Notes: a model not told the origin generated them from the sequence alone. A DNA stretch of 64,000 nt from Pseudomonadales bacterium (GCA_024234435.1 JACKOF010000001.1:248001-312000), one strand, 5' to 3'. Shown: positions 45,340 through 53,504, counted from the first letter of the stretch. Made by a program: numbers and translations.

Positions 45340-46461
45340 TTGCTGATTTTTCGTTACATCGCCCGGGATCTGATTGCTTCAACAGTAGCCGTGTGCTCTG
45401 TCCTGCTGCTGGTGATAGTCAGTGGTCGTTTTGTCAGGTATCTGGCTGATGCGGCCACTGGAAATCTTGACTCCGGCATTCTGTTTGCGTTGATTGGTTA
45501 TCGGCTGCCAGGTTTTGTTGAGTTGATTTTGCCGCTGGCATTTTTTCTTGCCATATTACTGGCCTACGGCCGGATGTACCTGGATAACGAGATGACGGTG
45601 CTTTCGGCGTGTGGCGTGAGTGACCTGAAGCTAGTGCTGTATACCATGTTGGTAGCGGTCGGAGTGGCAGGCATTGTTGCCTGGGTGAGTTTGTTTGCTG
45701 CCCCGGCAGGGTTGAGCAAGTCCGAGGCGCTATGGGATACCCAAAGGGCGCGCGGCGAGCTGGACAGTTTGCTGCCCCGCCAGTTTCACGCGTTGCAACA
45801 AGGGCGTGGCACTACCTATGTGGAAAGTATCGATAAACGTGGTGAAATGAGCCAGGTTTTTCTGGCCCAAAATAACGCTGGAAATGGCGAAACCCAGCAG
45901 TTGGTTGTGGTGCTGGCCGAGAGCGGTTTTCAGAAAAGAAGCAGCCTGGATGAAGCCGGTTATCTGGTATTGAGAAATGGTTACCGTGTACAGGGTATTC
46001 CCGGACAGGCTGATTACCAGATAACGCAGTTTGCCGAGCATGGTTTGCGGCTTGATAAGCCAAGGCTCTATAAACGAGCCCCGAAAGTCGATACGCTGCA
46101 TACTCTTGAGCTCATAGGGTCTGATTCGGTTGAGCATCAGGCAGCATTTCACTGGCGTATGTCCGTTCCTTTTTTGGTGCTGGTTGTTTCATTGTTGGCA
46201 GTGCCCCTGAGTAAAACCAACCCCCGGCAAGGGCGTTTTGCCAAGATGTTCCCGGCGATACTGGCATATGTGATCTATGTTGTGTTGCTAAAGGCTGCCA
46301 GAGGTGCTTTGGAGGAGGGCAAGATGCCTATTGAGCTCGGACTATGGCCTGTTCATTGTCTGTTTTTGCTTATAGGGCTAGGAGCCCTTTCTTGGCCGAT
46401 ACTTAAACAGCGCAGCAGCCAGAAGCGTAATCAGCAATTGCTCCGGAGGCAAGAAACCTGA
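45340..46461 (+). CDS. lptF: LPS export permease LptF
   Basis: LptF is one of the two inner-membrane subunits of the LptB2FG transporter that extracts LPS. This protein of about 373 residues has six helices with a periplasmic beta-jellyroll between helices 3 and 4: LIFRYIARDLIASTVAVCSV, YRLPGFVELILPLAFFLAIL, EMTVLSACGVSDLKLVLYTM, and at the end WRMSVPFLVLVVSLLAVPLS followed by NPRQGRFAKMFPAILAYVIY. No ATG is available. TTG 45340 gives MLIFRY, aligned with the start of E. coli LptF, with AGAG about 7 bases upstream; TTG 45328 is the alternative. The stop overlaps the lptG ATG. Confidence 0.94.
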   Translation: MLIFRYIARDLIASTVAVCSVLLLVIVSGRFVRYLADAATGNLDSGILFALIGYRLPGFVELILPLAFFLAILLAYGRMYLDNEMTVLSACGVSDLKLVLYTMLVAVGVAGIVAWVSLFAAPAGLSKSEALWDTQRARGELDSLLPRQFHALQQGRGTTYVESIDKRGEMSQVFLAQNNAGNGETQQLVVVLAESGFQKRSSLDEAGYLVLRNGYRVQGIPGQADYQITQFAEHGLRLDKPRLYKRAPKVDTLHTLELIGSDSVEHQAAFHWRMSVPFLVLVVSLLAVPLSKTNPRQGRFAKMFPAILAYVIYVVLLKAARGALEEGKMPIELGLWPVHCLFLLIGLGALSWPILKQRSSQKRNQQLLRRQET

Positions 46462-47522
46462 TGCGGCTGCTATCGAGACATGTGGCCAGCTCAACAAGCG
46501 GGGCAGTATTGTTGGTGCTGATGGTAATTGTGGCGCTGGATGCGATTGGCGCAATCTATGACGGTTCCGGTGATCTGAGAAACAACTACACGTTTTTTCA
46601 AATGCTGAAATATGTGGGGCTGACATTGCCTGCCCGCATCTACGAGAACATCCCCATTTCAGCGCTGATAGGCTGTCTGATGGGACTTGGCGTGCTGGCC
46701 AATAACAGTGAGTTGACTGTTATGCGTGCTGCAGGGGTTTCGGTACAGCGCGTTGTCTGGTTCGTTTTGAAACCGGTTCTGTGGTTGGTATTGTTTGGTA
46801 CTCTGTTTGGTGAATATGTGGTGCCTCATACGGATCAGTTGGCGCAAAGCCATAGAATGTTATTGCGCAGCGGTGTCACCGCGCAGGAGGCAGGCAGCGG
46901 ACTTTGGAATCGTGAGGGCAATGAGTTCATGCACCTCAATGCAGTTTACCCCGGGGGCGTTCTGTTTGGGGTTACCCGTTACCGGTTTGATGAGCGGCGC
47001 CAGATACAACAGGTCAGCTTTTCAGAGCGAGCCAGCTATCAGGGCGGTTATTGGTTAGAAGAAAACGGGGTGGTGACTCACTTTTTACCGGGTAAAACCA
47101 CTACAGAGAGTTTTGTTACCCGGCGTTGGGATACTGCGCTATCTCCAGACCTGTTGCATCTGGTGGTTATGCCGCCTGACTCCCTGGCAATCATGAGTTT
47201 GCATGGTTATATGGATTATCTGGATGATCAGGGGCGTGATTCCAAGGTCTATCGTCTGGCATTTTGGGAGAAGTTGCTGCAACCGTTGACTATTACCAGT
47301 CTGGTATTGGTGGCGATCTCCTTTGTGTTTGGTCCATTGCGGTCTGTAACAATGGGGTATCGGGTGTTTGCCGGCGTGATTGTCGGGGTCGTGTTCCGAA
47401 TCACTCAGGACTTGTTGGGTCCGGCAAGTATTGTGTTTGGTTTTAGTCCGTTAATAGCCGTGCTGTTGCCTGCACTTGTGCTGGCAATAGTAGGGTTGTT
47501 GCTGTTGAAAAAGGCTGGCTAA
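46461..47522 (+). CDS. lptG: LPS export permease LptG
   Basis: LptG is the second permease of LptB2FG. The 353-residue product has the six-helix/jellyroll plan: LSRHVASSTSGAVLLVLMVI, LTLPARIYENIPISALIGCL, the coupling-helix region SELTVMRAAGVSVQRVVWFV, and the closing FWEKLLQPLTITSLVLVAIS, FGPLRSVTMGYRVFAGVIVG and FSPLIAVLLPALVLAI. It begins one base inside the lptF stop (TGATG), so the subunits are coupled in translation. The RDD gene downstream is on the opposite strand, 39 bases away. Confidence 0.96.
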   Translation: MRLLSRHVASSTSGAVLLVLMVIVALDAIGAIYDGSGDLRNNYTFFQMLKYVGLTLPARIYENIPISALIGCLMGLGVLANNSELTVMRAAGVSVQRVVWFVLKPVLWLVLFGTLFGEYVVPHTDQLAQSHRMLLRSGVTAQEAGSGLWNREGNEFMHLNAVYPGGVLFGVTRYRFDERRQIQQVSFSERASYQGGYWLEENGVVTHFLPGKTTTESFVTRRWDTALSPDLLHLVVMPPDSLAIMSLHGYMDYLDDQGRDSKVYRLAFWEKLLQPLTITSLVLVAISFVFGPLRSVTMGYRVFAGVIVGVVFRITQDLLGPASIVFGFSPLIAVLLPALVLAIVGLLLLKKAG

Positions 47523-47561
47523 CCGATTCTCCCGCTGCTGTATTGTTCGGCGCGGCTGATG

Positions 47562-48059
47562 TTACGAGCTCTCTTGTTGTGTTCTTGTGCCGTTCTCTTT
47601 TGGTAGCAATCTGATTCGTGTACCTGTGAAAATATCCTGCAGGCTGTCGCCGTTTTTATCAAACCAGCACCACCAGAACCCGATACCACCGGCAATGATA
47701 AAGAGTGGCGCAACAATACACCGTTTGACACAAGTCATAACAGAAACTGGCCTGCTGTCGGTCTGGATGAGTTGCATGCGCCAGGATTTCATTCCCAATG
47801 TCTGTCCTCGACGTATCCAGCACCAACTGAAAAATGCGGCATAACAGAGGTACAGGCCGGAGAGAATCACAATCGATTCCATACCCTGTGGGGGTGCCAT
47901 TGTATCCTCGCCTGAAAGTTTTCGTAGCAACAGGGTGACAACACCATAAGCAAAGCTGATGCCCAGCAGCAGTAACCAATCGTAAACCAGAGAGATAATA
48001 CGGCGTAGCGGACCGGCGGTGGCACCCGGAGGGGTGTTGGTGTGGGTTGATGGTTCCAA
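47562..48059 (-). CDS. RDD family membrane protein
   Basis: This 165-residue protein has three helices and RDD family marks: PLRRIISLVYDWLLLLGISF (the usual Arg-Asp pair, here R and D around helix 1), IVILSGLYLCYAAFFSWCWI, the RRGQTLGMKSWRMQLI segment that is highly conserved in the family, and MTCVKRCIVAPLFIIAGGIG. RDD proteins are mostly uncharacterised; some are linked to ion exchange. It is convergent with lptG. No terminator can be seen between the two stops. Confidence 0.88.
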   Translation of the reverse strand: MEPSTHTNTPPGATAGPLRRIISLVYDWLLLLGISFAYGVVTLLLRKLSGEDTMAPPQGMESIVILSGLYLCYAAFFSWCWIRRGQTLGMKSWRMQLIQTDSRPVSVMTCVKRCIVAPLFIIAGGIGFWWCWFDKNGDSLQDIFTGTRIRLLPKENGTRTQQESS

Positions 48060-48105
48060 AACTCGGCCCTGACAATGAGTGGGCCGTGAGTCTAGCAGAG
48101 CAACC

Positions 48106-48600
48106 TTAAAATTCGTAGGTCAGCCCAAAATTTATCGTGTCAGATGATACCCGGACCTTGTAATCCATTTCATTGACCCGACCGCCGCCATTAGAGTCAG
48201 GAACATAGTCTTTGTCAGCAAAATCAGTTTCACGTTTTCTGTCCCAGTATTTTTTGAAGCCGCGTTTAAATAATTGAGAAAAGGCTTTGCCACCCTCTAT
48301 GGCATCGTTATCTTGGTGCTGGCTTAGCCATTGGTGGTTCAGTGTTCTCTGGGTGATGGACAAACGCTGGTCGCGCAGTTCAGCGGCACGTTCGGCAAGC
48401 TCATCGTTGGAAAGTTTCTTGTCAATCGGAGAGTGTGGGTTTGCGCTGCCCACAAAGTCATTGGGAAGAAAGAGTCCCTCTGCATGTGCAAAATGGGTTG
48501 TTGATAATAAAAGCGCGGCCACAATGAATTTTGCACTGGATTTGATAGAGAGGTGCCTGCTAGCGTGCAGGGTAAAGAAGTGAGCTTTGTTGATGTACAT
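48106..48600 (-). CDS. Exported protein of unknown function
   Basis: I do not recognise this protein of about 164 residues. A signal peptide core KFIVAALLLSTTHFAHA is preceded by an unusually long N-terminal stretch. The mature part is polar, with ELAERAAELRDQRLSITQRT helical, then AFSQLFKRGFKKYWDRKRET, and ends MDYKVRVSSDTINFGLTYEF, whose terminal Phe and alternating pattern resemble the last strand of an outer-membrane protein. ATG 48600 is preferred (GGGGG some 8 bases upstream on the minus strand); ATG 48615 is possible. It could be an outer-membrane-associated or periplasmic protein. Confidence 0.55.
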   Translation of the reverse strand: MYINKAHFFTLHASRHLSIKSSAKFIVAALLLSTTHFAHAEGLFLPNDFVGSANPHSPIDKKLSNDELAERAAELRDQRLSITQRTLNHQWLSQHQDNDAIEGGKAFSQLFKRGFKKYWDRKRETDFADKDYVPDSNGGGRVNEMDYKVRVSSDTINFGLTYEF

Positions 48601-48750
48601 AACCGTAACCCCCATTCCTCATAGCAGTGTATATGCCTTTCAGTCGTTTGCCAGCTGGAGTTTGTGAAACTTAGACCTGCGTCATATAAACTAAGTTGCA
48701 AGAGGTTTAAGGCCTAAACTTATTCCTTGTAAATCAATAAATTGAAGGTA

Positions 48751-48782
48751 AAAAAAAGGCCGCCCAAGGGGGGAGGGCGGCC
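48751..48782 (-). terminator. Distal terminator of the phasin gene
   Basis: On the minus strand a GGCCGCCC / GGGCGGCC stem (48775-48782 and 48758-48765) with a 9-base loop is followed by seven T (48757-48751). It is a strong Rho-independent terminator for the phasin transcript. Confidence 0.9.
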
Positions 48783-48786
48783 TGTC

Positions 48787-48814
48787 AAAATCAGGCCTAT
48801 GGGGGATGGCCTGA
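48787..48814 (-). terminator. Proximal terminator of the phasin gene
   Basis: On the minus strand TCAGGCC (48814-48808) pairs with GGCCTGA (48797-48791), followed by TTTT (48790-48787). It lies 47 bases after the phasin stop and just ahead of the stronger terminator, making a tandem pair. Confidence 0.75.
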
Positions 48815-48860
48815 AGCACTAGTTGCTCAAAAAGAGCAAGGGGGGGTAAAAAATCTCAAA

Positions 48861-49583
48861 CTATGCAACGTGTTGTACAGCGGGTGTTGGCTTTTCAGCT
48901 GCCTCAGGTGCTGGCGTTTGGGGAGCCGGTGCTTTTTTCGCGGCCGACTTTGGTGTAACAGTTTTCTTCACGCCTGTTTTTTTAGCCGCAGGCTTTTTCA
49001 CGGCTGCTTTCTTCGCTGGAGTCTTTCTGACCGGTGTTTTTTTGGCGGCAGCTTTTTTTGCAGCAGCCTTTTTGACAGGGGCCTTTTTCGTGGTTGTTTT
49101 CTTGGACCCTTTCAGCAGATTGGTTACTGCGGAAGTGAGTTCTTCGAGGCGCTTGCTTAAATCGTCGAGGGTTTCCTGGCGATCAAATTTTGGCAATTCG
49201 GGTAAAACCAGTTTATCGGCAACCTTGTTGCGAATTTCTTCAAGGCGTTCGACGATGTTGATTTTCAAGGCATCATCTTTCAGCTGCTCTGTTTTATTCA
49301 ACAGCTTTTCGCCCTGGGTTTTCAGCTTTTTGCGACGGCTTTTCAGTTTGTCTGAAGCGTCTTTCAGCATGTCATTGGTTTCTTCGAGCTTTTCTTTTGC
49401 TTCCGATTCAATTTTTTCACCACGCTCGACCAGCTCGTCAAAAAGAGTGCGAGCCTGATCATTCATTTTGTCGTAACCACTCTGAACATTGTCCAAGCCT
49501 TGTCCGTAGGCGCCAAGGCCTGCGAGCCATATTTTTCGAGCCAATTCTTCAGTTTTATCAATAGCTTCTTTAAAGTCGCTCAT
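48861..49583 (-). CDS. phaF: Phasin family PHA-granule protein with histone-like Ala/Lys/Pro tail
   Basis: This 240-residue protein has an N-terminal phasin domain (about residues 1-150: EELARKIWLAGLGAYGQGLD, NDQARTLFDELVERGEKIES, and a long Lys/Glu/Leu coiled coil) and a C-terminal tail of AAKK/VKK/PAKK repeats like eukaryotic histone H1. That is the PhaF layout of Pseudomonas, where the tail binds DNA and the phasin domain coats polyhydroxyalkanoate granules so that granules segregate with the nucleoid. It is divergent from a phaD-like regulator. No PHA synthase gene lies in the window. Confidence 0.9.
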   Translation of the reverse strand: MSDFKEAIDKTEELARKIWLAGLGAYGQGLDNVQSGYDKMNDQARTLFDELVERGEKIESEAKEKLEETNDMLKDASDKLKSRRKKLKTQGEKLLNKTEQLKDDALKINIVERLEEIRNKVADKLVLPELPKFDRQETLDDLSKRLEELTSAVTNLLKGSKKTTTKKAPVKKAAAKKAAAKKTPVRKTPAKKAAVKKPAAKKTGVKKTVTPKSAAKKAPAPQTPAPEAAEKPTPAVQHVA

Positions 49584-49593
49584 TGAGATGTCT

Positions 49594-49626
49594 CCATTGA
49601 AAGTGTTTTGTTCTGTACTTCAATGG
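49594..49626. promoter_or_regulatory. 8-bp inverted repeat in the phasin leader
   Basis: CCATTGAA (49594-49601) and TTCAATGG (49619-49626) form a perfect inverted repeat with 17 bases between, 11-43 bases upstream of the phasin start. The near arm overlaps the phasin ribosome-binding site on the minus strand. It could be a PhaD operator or an mRNA hairpin controlling phasin translation; both are inference. Confidence 0.4.
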
Positions 49627-49697
49627 CAAGATATCGATAATTTTTAGAAAGCGCATACTAATAATCAGGTTTTTTTAAAAAAATATTTTTTTGCAAA

Positions 49698-49703
49698 TAT
49701 AAT
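49698..49703 (+). promoter_or_regulatory. phaD -10 element implying a leaderless transcript
   Basis: TATAAT ends 6 bases before the phaD ATG at 49710, so transcription would be expected to begin at or within a base of the start codon. No ribosome-binding site lies between. The -35 region around 49675 is only T/A-rich and poor. Confidence 0.5.
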
Positions 49704-49709
49704 GGGCGC

Positions 49710-50357
49710 ATGAAAAGACGTGAATTGATTTTGGTAGTAAGTCTGGAGCTGTTTAATCGCGAAGGAGAGGCAAATCTTTCGGCGGTGGATATAGCCAACG
49801 AGCTGGATATCAGTCCCGGTAACCTTTATTACCATTTTAAGGGTAAGGAGGAACTGGTTGAACAGCTCTTTGCCCGGTTTGAAGACGGTATGACAGCGCT
49901 GTTGCATGATCCCATCAACAGTCATGATGCCCTCGAAGACAACTGGCTGAAATTTTACATTCTTTTTGAGGAGATTTATCGGTACCGCTTCATCTATAGG
50001 AATCTCTTCGACATCGGTAAGAAATACCCTGGAATTAACCGTCGACTACACGCGTTGCTGGAGCTGAAGCACAGCTTTGTTGTTCATATGCTTCAGAGCA
50101 TGGTGGCGAGAGGTGTGTTTGATGAGCGAAGTTTGACGGTTGTGGGGCTTGATGAGCTGGCGGACAGTATTTCACTGACACTGTCATACTGGATCAGCTA
50201 CCAGCGCCTGCGGAGACTGGATACGAATCAGCACGATTTTATTCAAAGCGGTATTTTGCAAATTGTGGCACTATTAGCACCCTATATGGGTGACGTGCAA
50301 CGGCAATTTATGGCTCGCTGCCACGAGCTCTACCAGCAGCAGGTTGTTGGTGAGTAA
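49710..50357 (+). CDS. phaD: TetR-family regulator PhaD-like
   Basis: This 215-residue protein has an N-terminal TetR helix-turn-helix (about residues 3-48) with SLELFNREGEANLSAVDIAN and LDISPGNLYYHFKGKEELVE, closely matching Pseudomonas PhaD, followed by an all-helical ligand domain with FEEIYRYRFIYRNLFDIGKK. PhaD controls phasin and PHA-synthesis genes and is thought to sense a PHA-pathway metabolite. It is divergent from the phasin gene and followed 30 bases later by a TIGR02610-type protein, supporting a PHA locus. Its TATAAT is so close to the ATG that the mRNA may be leaderless. Confidence 0.88.
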   Translation: MKRRELILVVSLELFNREGEANLSAVDIANELDISPGNLYYHFKGKEELVEQLFARFEDGMTALLHDPINSHDALEDNWLKFYILFEEIYRYRFIYRNLFDIGKKYPGINRRLHALLELKHSFVVHMLQSMVARGVFDERSLTVVGLDELADSISLTLSYWISYQRLRRLDTNQHDFIQSGILQIVALLAPYMGDVQRQFMARCHELYQQQVVGE

Positions 50358-50387
50358 ATTTCAATAATTTAAAGCCAGGAACACAAC

Positions 50388-50666
50388 ATGAGTGATATCA
50401 GTATTCGACGCAGTCATCATCTGCCTCCCGAAGAGATCCGTCAGAAAGCCGAACGGGTTGTGCGCAACCTGCAGGAAAAGCATGGGGGCGATTATGTATG
50501 GCAAGGAGATAAATGTGTCGATTACAAATATCCTGCGGTGAATGCCAGAGTAACTTTCGATAATGAGAGTTTAACCGTAAAGGTAGAGCTGGGGCTGTTT
50601 ATGAAGGCACTTAAAACCATGCTGGAAGAAGAAATAACAAGATCTCTGGACAAACACCTGGCTTGA
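50388..50666 (+). CDS. Polyhydroxyalkanoic acid system family protein (TIGR02610 type)
   Basis: This 92-residue protein begins SDISIRRSHHLPPEEIRQKA, has GGDYVWQGDKCVDYKYPAVN in the middle and a C-terminal ELGLFMKALKTMLEEEITRS segment. The pattern matches the small family found beside PHA synthase and phasin genes and described as a putative granule or regulatory protein. It lies 30 bases after phaD and is probably cotranscribed. Its molecular function is not established. Confidence 0.85.
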   Translation: MSDISIRRSHHLPPEEIRQKAERVVRNLQEKHGGDYVWQGDKCVDYKYPAVNARVTFDNESLTVKVELGLFMKALKTMLEEEITRSLDKHLA

Positions 50667-50903
50667 ATTTCCGGCGTTATCTTTCGGGTATTGGTTGTGC
50701 CCCGAGGGACCTATAGGTCTTTACACTCACTGTGTTGCCGGTCTTTGAGAGACAGCCAGTCTTACTGCAGCGTGCTGCCTTAGTAGTAAATACCTGTAGG
50801 CTAGCAGTAATCTGTCATTATTCAGAGAGTCCCTGTGCTGACCTTGAATACCTGTATCAACGGATACGGGTGTTTCCTGGATTGAAGAGCCCGTTTTTGG
50901 GTT

Positions 50904-52037
50904 TCAGCGGGCCAGTACTTTTTCGACGGCTGTTTTAAGGTTCGCTACAGACCTGTCTATGTGATGCAACTTATCCAAGCCAAACAGACCGATACGAAAA
51001 GTTCTGAAATCTGCAGGTTCATCGCATTGTAGCGGAACGCCCGCTGCCACCTGTAAGCCCTGTGCAAGAAACTTTTTGCCATTCTGTATTTCAGGGTCGT
51101 CAGTATAGCTGACGACAACGCCCGGAGCCTTGAAGCCCTCTGCGGCAACACTTTTGAATCCGAAAGACTCCAGCATGTCGCGTACCTTCTTGCCCAGCGC
51201 CAACTGTTCCTGCTTGACCTTGTCAAAGCCATAGGCTTCCGTCTCTTTCATTGTATCCCGGAAACTGGTGAGAGCGTCAGTCGGCATGGTTGCGTGGTAG
51301 GCGTGACCGCCATTTTCATAAGCCTGCATAATTGACAGCCATTTTCCGAGGTCGCAGGCAAAGCTTGTGCTGGTGGTTTCGCTGACACGCTTCAAGGCTC
51401 GGTCATTAAGCATAACCAGACCGCTGCATGGTGAAGCGCTCCAGCCTTTCTGTGGGGCACTGATTAGCACGTCCACGTTGTTGCTTTTCATGTCAATCCA
51501 GAGAGTGCCTGAGGCGATACAGTCGAGAACAAAGAGGCCTCCTACTGACCGTGCAGCTTCACCTACCCGGGTGATATATTCGTCAGGGAGCAACATGCCG
51601 GACGAAGTTTCAACATGAGGGGCAAATACCACAGCAGGTTTTTCCTGCTGAATTTGCTTTACGACGTCATCAATGTCAGCAGGGGCAAATGCCGCTTGCG
51701 GATCGTTGCCACACGGCCTAGCTTTCATCACAATATGATCCTTTGTGATGTTGCCCATTTCGATGATTTGGGTCCAGCGAAAGCTGAAAAAACCATTGCG
51801 GATCACCAGGCATTTCTTTGCCGTGGCGAACTGTCGCGCAACAGATTCCATGGCGTAAGTGCCTCCTCCCGGAACAACAGCCACGGCGTCGGCGTTATAG
51901 ACACTTTTCAGCGTGCCTGAGATATCTTTCATGACACCTTGAAAGGTGCTGGACATATGGTTAAGGGAGCGGTCAGTGAAGACGACAGAGTATTCAAGCA
52001 AACCATCGGGATCAATGTCGGGTAGTAATCCGGGCAT
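50904..52037 (-). CDS. Class V aminotransferase (alanine/serine-glyoxylate type)
   Basis: This 377-residue PLP enzyme of fold type I, class V has VVPGGGTYAMESVARQFATA (about residues 54-73, PLP phosphate region), FAPHVETSSGMLLPDEYITR with the substrate-side residues, LFVLDCIASGTLWIDMK with the Asp that pairs with the PLP nitrogen, and the Schiff-base Lys in ISAPQKGWSASPCSGLVML. The family includes alanine-glyoxylate, serine-glyoxylate and 2-aminoethylphosphonate transaminases; the exact substrate cannot be fixed. ATG 52037 gives the family length with GGA 7 bases upstream; ATG 52106 adds 23 residues without similarity. It stands alone between the PHA locus and tRNA-fMet. Confidence 0.85.
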   Translation of the reverse strand: MPGLLPDIDPDGLLEYSVVFTDRSLNHMSSTFQGVMKDISGTLKSVYNADAVAVVPGGGTYAMESVARQFATAKKCLVIRNGFFSFRWTQIIEMGNITKDHIVMKARPCGNDPQAAFAPADIDDVVKQIQQEKPAVVFAPHVETSSGMLLPDEYITRVGEAARSVGGLFVLDCIASGTLWIDMKSNNVDVLISAPQKGWSASPCSGLVMLNDRALKRVSETTSTSFACDLGKWLSIMQAYENGGHAYHATMPTDALTSFRDTMKETEAYGFDKVKQEQLALGKKVRDMLESFGFKSVAAEGFKAPGVVVSYTDDPEIQNGKKFLAQGLQVAAGVPLQCDEPADFRTFRIGLFGLDKLHHIDRSVANLKTAVEKVLAR

Positions 52038-52158
52038 AGCGGCGTCCGTAAAAAAATTGGCAAAGGCGCGGATTTTATCCCTCTCTCTTCTTAACTTCAA
52101 AGGCATTGGGGGTAAAACGAAGGGATTTGTTTCGATACATATTTGTTTGACATATCCC

Positions 52159-52187
52159 TTGACCGGTTTCAGAGTGGCCCCTATAAT
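52159..52187 (+). promoter_or_regulatory. Strong sigma-70 promoter of the tRNA-fMet gene
   Basis: TTGACC (52159-52164) and TATAAT (52182-52187) are separated by exactly 17 bases. Transcription would begin near 52194, about 108 bases before the tRNA. Confidence 0.8.
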
Positions 52188-52193
52188 CTCCCG

Positions 52194-52301
52194 CCTTCAA
52201 AGCAGCCACCCAAAGGGCTGATTTGAAACGAAGCCGGAAGTCATGAGCCGGTGGGCTTCAGGGGGTACCAGCCTCCTCAACTTTTACAGTTGGAACTTTG
52301 T
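52194..52301 (+). other. Structured leader upstream of tRNA-fMet
   Basis: The segment between the promoter and the tRNA can fold into consecutive hairpins: TTCAAA...TTTGAA enclosing CAGCC/GGGCTG (about 52196-52226), GAAGCC (52230-52235) with GGCTTC (52254-52259), and CAACT/AGTTG just before the tRNA. It may be only a precursor leader removed by RNase P and other nucleases, or a small RNA; the sequence matches nothing I know. Confidence 0.35.
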
Positions 52302-52378
<77 letters not shown>

Positions 52379-52386
52379 AAATACTG

Positions 52387-52424
52387 AAAAGGCCTGAGGC
52401 GATTGCTTCAGGCCTTTTTTTGTT
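52387..52424 (+). terminator. Terminator after tRNA-fMet
   Basis: AAAAGGCCTGA (52387-52397) pairs with TCAGGCCTTTT (52408-52418) and runs into a T-rich tail. It is a strong Rho-independent terminator, starting 9 bases after the tRNA. Confidence 0.92.
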
Positions 52425-52631
52425 TTCATCGTATTGATCTGGATCTTATCGATCCGAAGCTTTTCTGATCGCTTCGCACGCGCCTGCCTGCTGCCATGAC
52501 AGACAGCTATTATGCCTCCAGCTTGCCCGGCATGACTGAAGGCCATGTGTATCGGTTGCTTTCTATGAATCACGGCTTTTGATTTACATCAAAGATTAGC
52601 TGTTTTGGGTTTGGATATACGGCACAAGGTG

Positions 52632-52677
52632 TTGACAATGATTCTCATTTGCATATAAAGTGAGAATCGTTATCATT
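52632..52677 (+). promoter_or_regulatory. bfd promoter with overlapping Fur boxes
   Basis: TTGACA (52632-52637) and TATAAA (52654-52659) are 16 bases apart. AATGATTCTCATTTGCAT (52637-52654) and TGAGAATCGTTATCATT (52661-52677) both resemble the Fur consensus GATAATGATAATCATTATC. Together they cover the spacer, the -10 and the start site, so iron-loaded Fur should repress bfd. Confidence 0.85.
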
Positions 52678-52688
52678 CAGGGTGTGTT

Positions 52689-52889
52689 ATGTACGTTTGC
52701 TTGTGTAAAGGTGTGACCGATCGCCAAATCAGAAGTGCCGTTTATGACGGGGCTCGCTCGTTGCGTGATGTCCGAGGCAATCTGGGTGTTTCCGGTCAGT
52801 GCGGGCGCTGTTCGGCAGTTGCTAGGCAGGTTATCAGTGAAGCGCTGGTTGATGTCAATAATCATGCTGATTTTTACGAAGTTGCCTGA
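52689..52889 (+). CDS. bfd: Bacterioferritin-associated ferredoxin
   Basis: Bfd is a small [2Fe-2S] protein that docks on bacterioferritin and donates electrons through its hemes to release stored iron. The 66-residue product has the four cluster cysteines Cys4 and Cys6 (MYVCLCKGVTDRQI) and Cys38 and Cys41 (GVSGQCGRCSAVARQVI), in the Bfd arrangement CxC...CxxC. A Fur-overlapped promoter stands directly upstream, so it should be made under iron starvation, and two bacterioferritin genes follow. This matches Pseudomonas practice. Confidence 0.95.
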   Translation: MYVCLCKGVTDRQIRSAVYDGARSLRDVRGNLGVSGQCGRCSAVARQVISEALVDVNNHADFYEVA

Positions 52890-52940
52890 GATCCAGGTCT
52901 TGTTCTAACTCTTCTTTTTTATCTCCAGCCGATCTTTTGC

Positions 52941-52969
52941 TTGGCGTTTCCTGTACTCAAATCTATACT
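52941..52969 (+). promoter_or_regulatory. Candidate bfr promoter
   Basis: TTGGCG (52941-52946) and TATACT (52964-52969) have a 17-base spacer, 59 bases before the bfr start. No Fur-like box overlaps it, so bfr may be transcribed independently of the Fur-repressed bfd promoter. Confidence 0.5.
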
Positions 52970-53027
52970 CTTTAGATGCCGTTTGCCGGTTTTTTTCTAA
53001 TTCATAATGAAGTACAAGGACTCTGCC

Positions 53028-53504
53028 ATGAAGGATAGTCAGGAAGTCGTTTTAGCCCTGAATAAAGTTCTAAAGTCTGAACTCACCTCAATTAACCAGT
53101 ATTTTCTCCATGCCAGGATGTATAAAAACTGGGGGCTGGAGGCACTGAATCAGCATAGTTACAAAAAATCCATAAAAGATATGAAGCAGGCTGATAGTCT
53201 GATCGAGCGCATCCTTTTTCTGGAAGGCCTTCCCAATCTTCAGGACTTGGGGAAAATTTATTTGGGTGAGCATGCTGAAGAAATGTTGCAGTGCGACATG
53301 AAGTTTGAGCTTGAACAGCTGCCTGTTTTAAAAAATGCCATAGCGCTGTGTGAAGAAAAGCAGGATTACGTTAGCAGGGAGTTGTTGTCAGATATTCTGG
53401 AGTATGAAGAAGAACACATTGACTGGATCGAATCACAACAGTATTTAATCGGGAACGCCGGTATCCAGAATTATCTGCAGAGCAAAATTGGTGGTGGAGA
53501 CTAA
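53028..53504 (+). CDS. bfr: Bacterioferritin, heme-binding subunit with altered ferroxidase site
   Basis: This 158-residue ferritin-fold protein is close to Pseudomonas BfrB (FLEGLPNLQDLGK and EEMLQCD are shared). The heme ligand Met52 is kept. Of the di-iron ligands, Glu18, Glu94, Glu127 and His130 are present, but position 51 is Asp for Glu and position 54 is Gln for His (KDMKQAD). The ferroxidase centre is therefore incomplete and this subunit may mainly supply heme. ATG 53028 has AAGGA 7 bases upstream; ATG 53007 adds seven residues. The second subunit gene starts 2 bases after the stop, so the two should be made together. Confidence 0.92.
   Translation: MKDSQEVVLALNKVLKSELTSINQYFLHARMYKNWGLEALNQHSYKKSIKDMKQADSLIERILFLEGLPNLQDLGKIYLGEHAEEMLQCDMKFELEQLPVLKNAIALCEEKQDYVSRELLSDILEYEEEHIDWIESQQYLIGNAGIQNYLQSKIGGGD

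Noticed and set aside
50708..50719. GACCTATAGGTC palindrome between the PHA locus and the aminotransferase
   Set aside because: It lies between convergent gene ends, has a four-base stem only and a three-T tail, so it is neither a credible operator nor a terminator.
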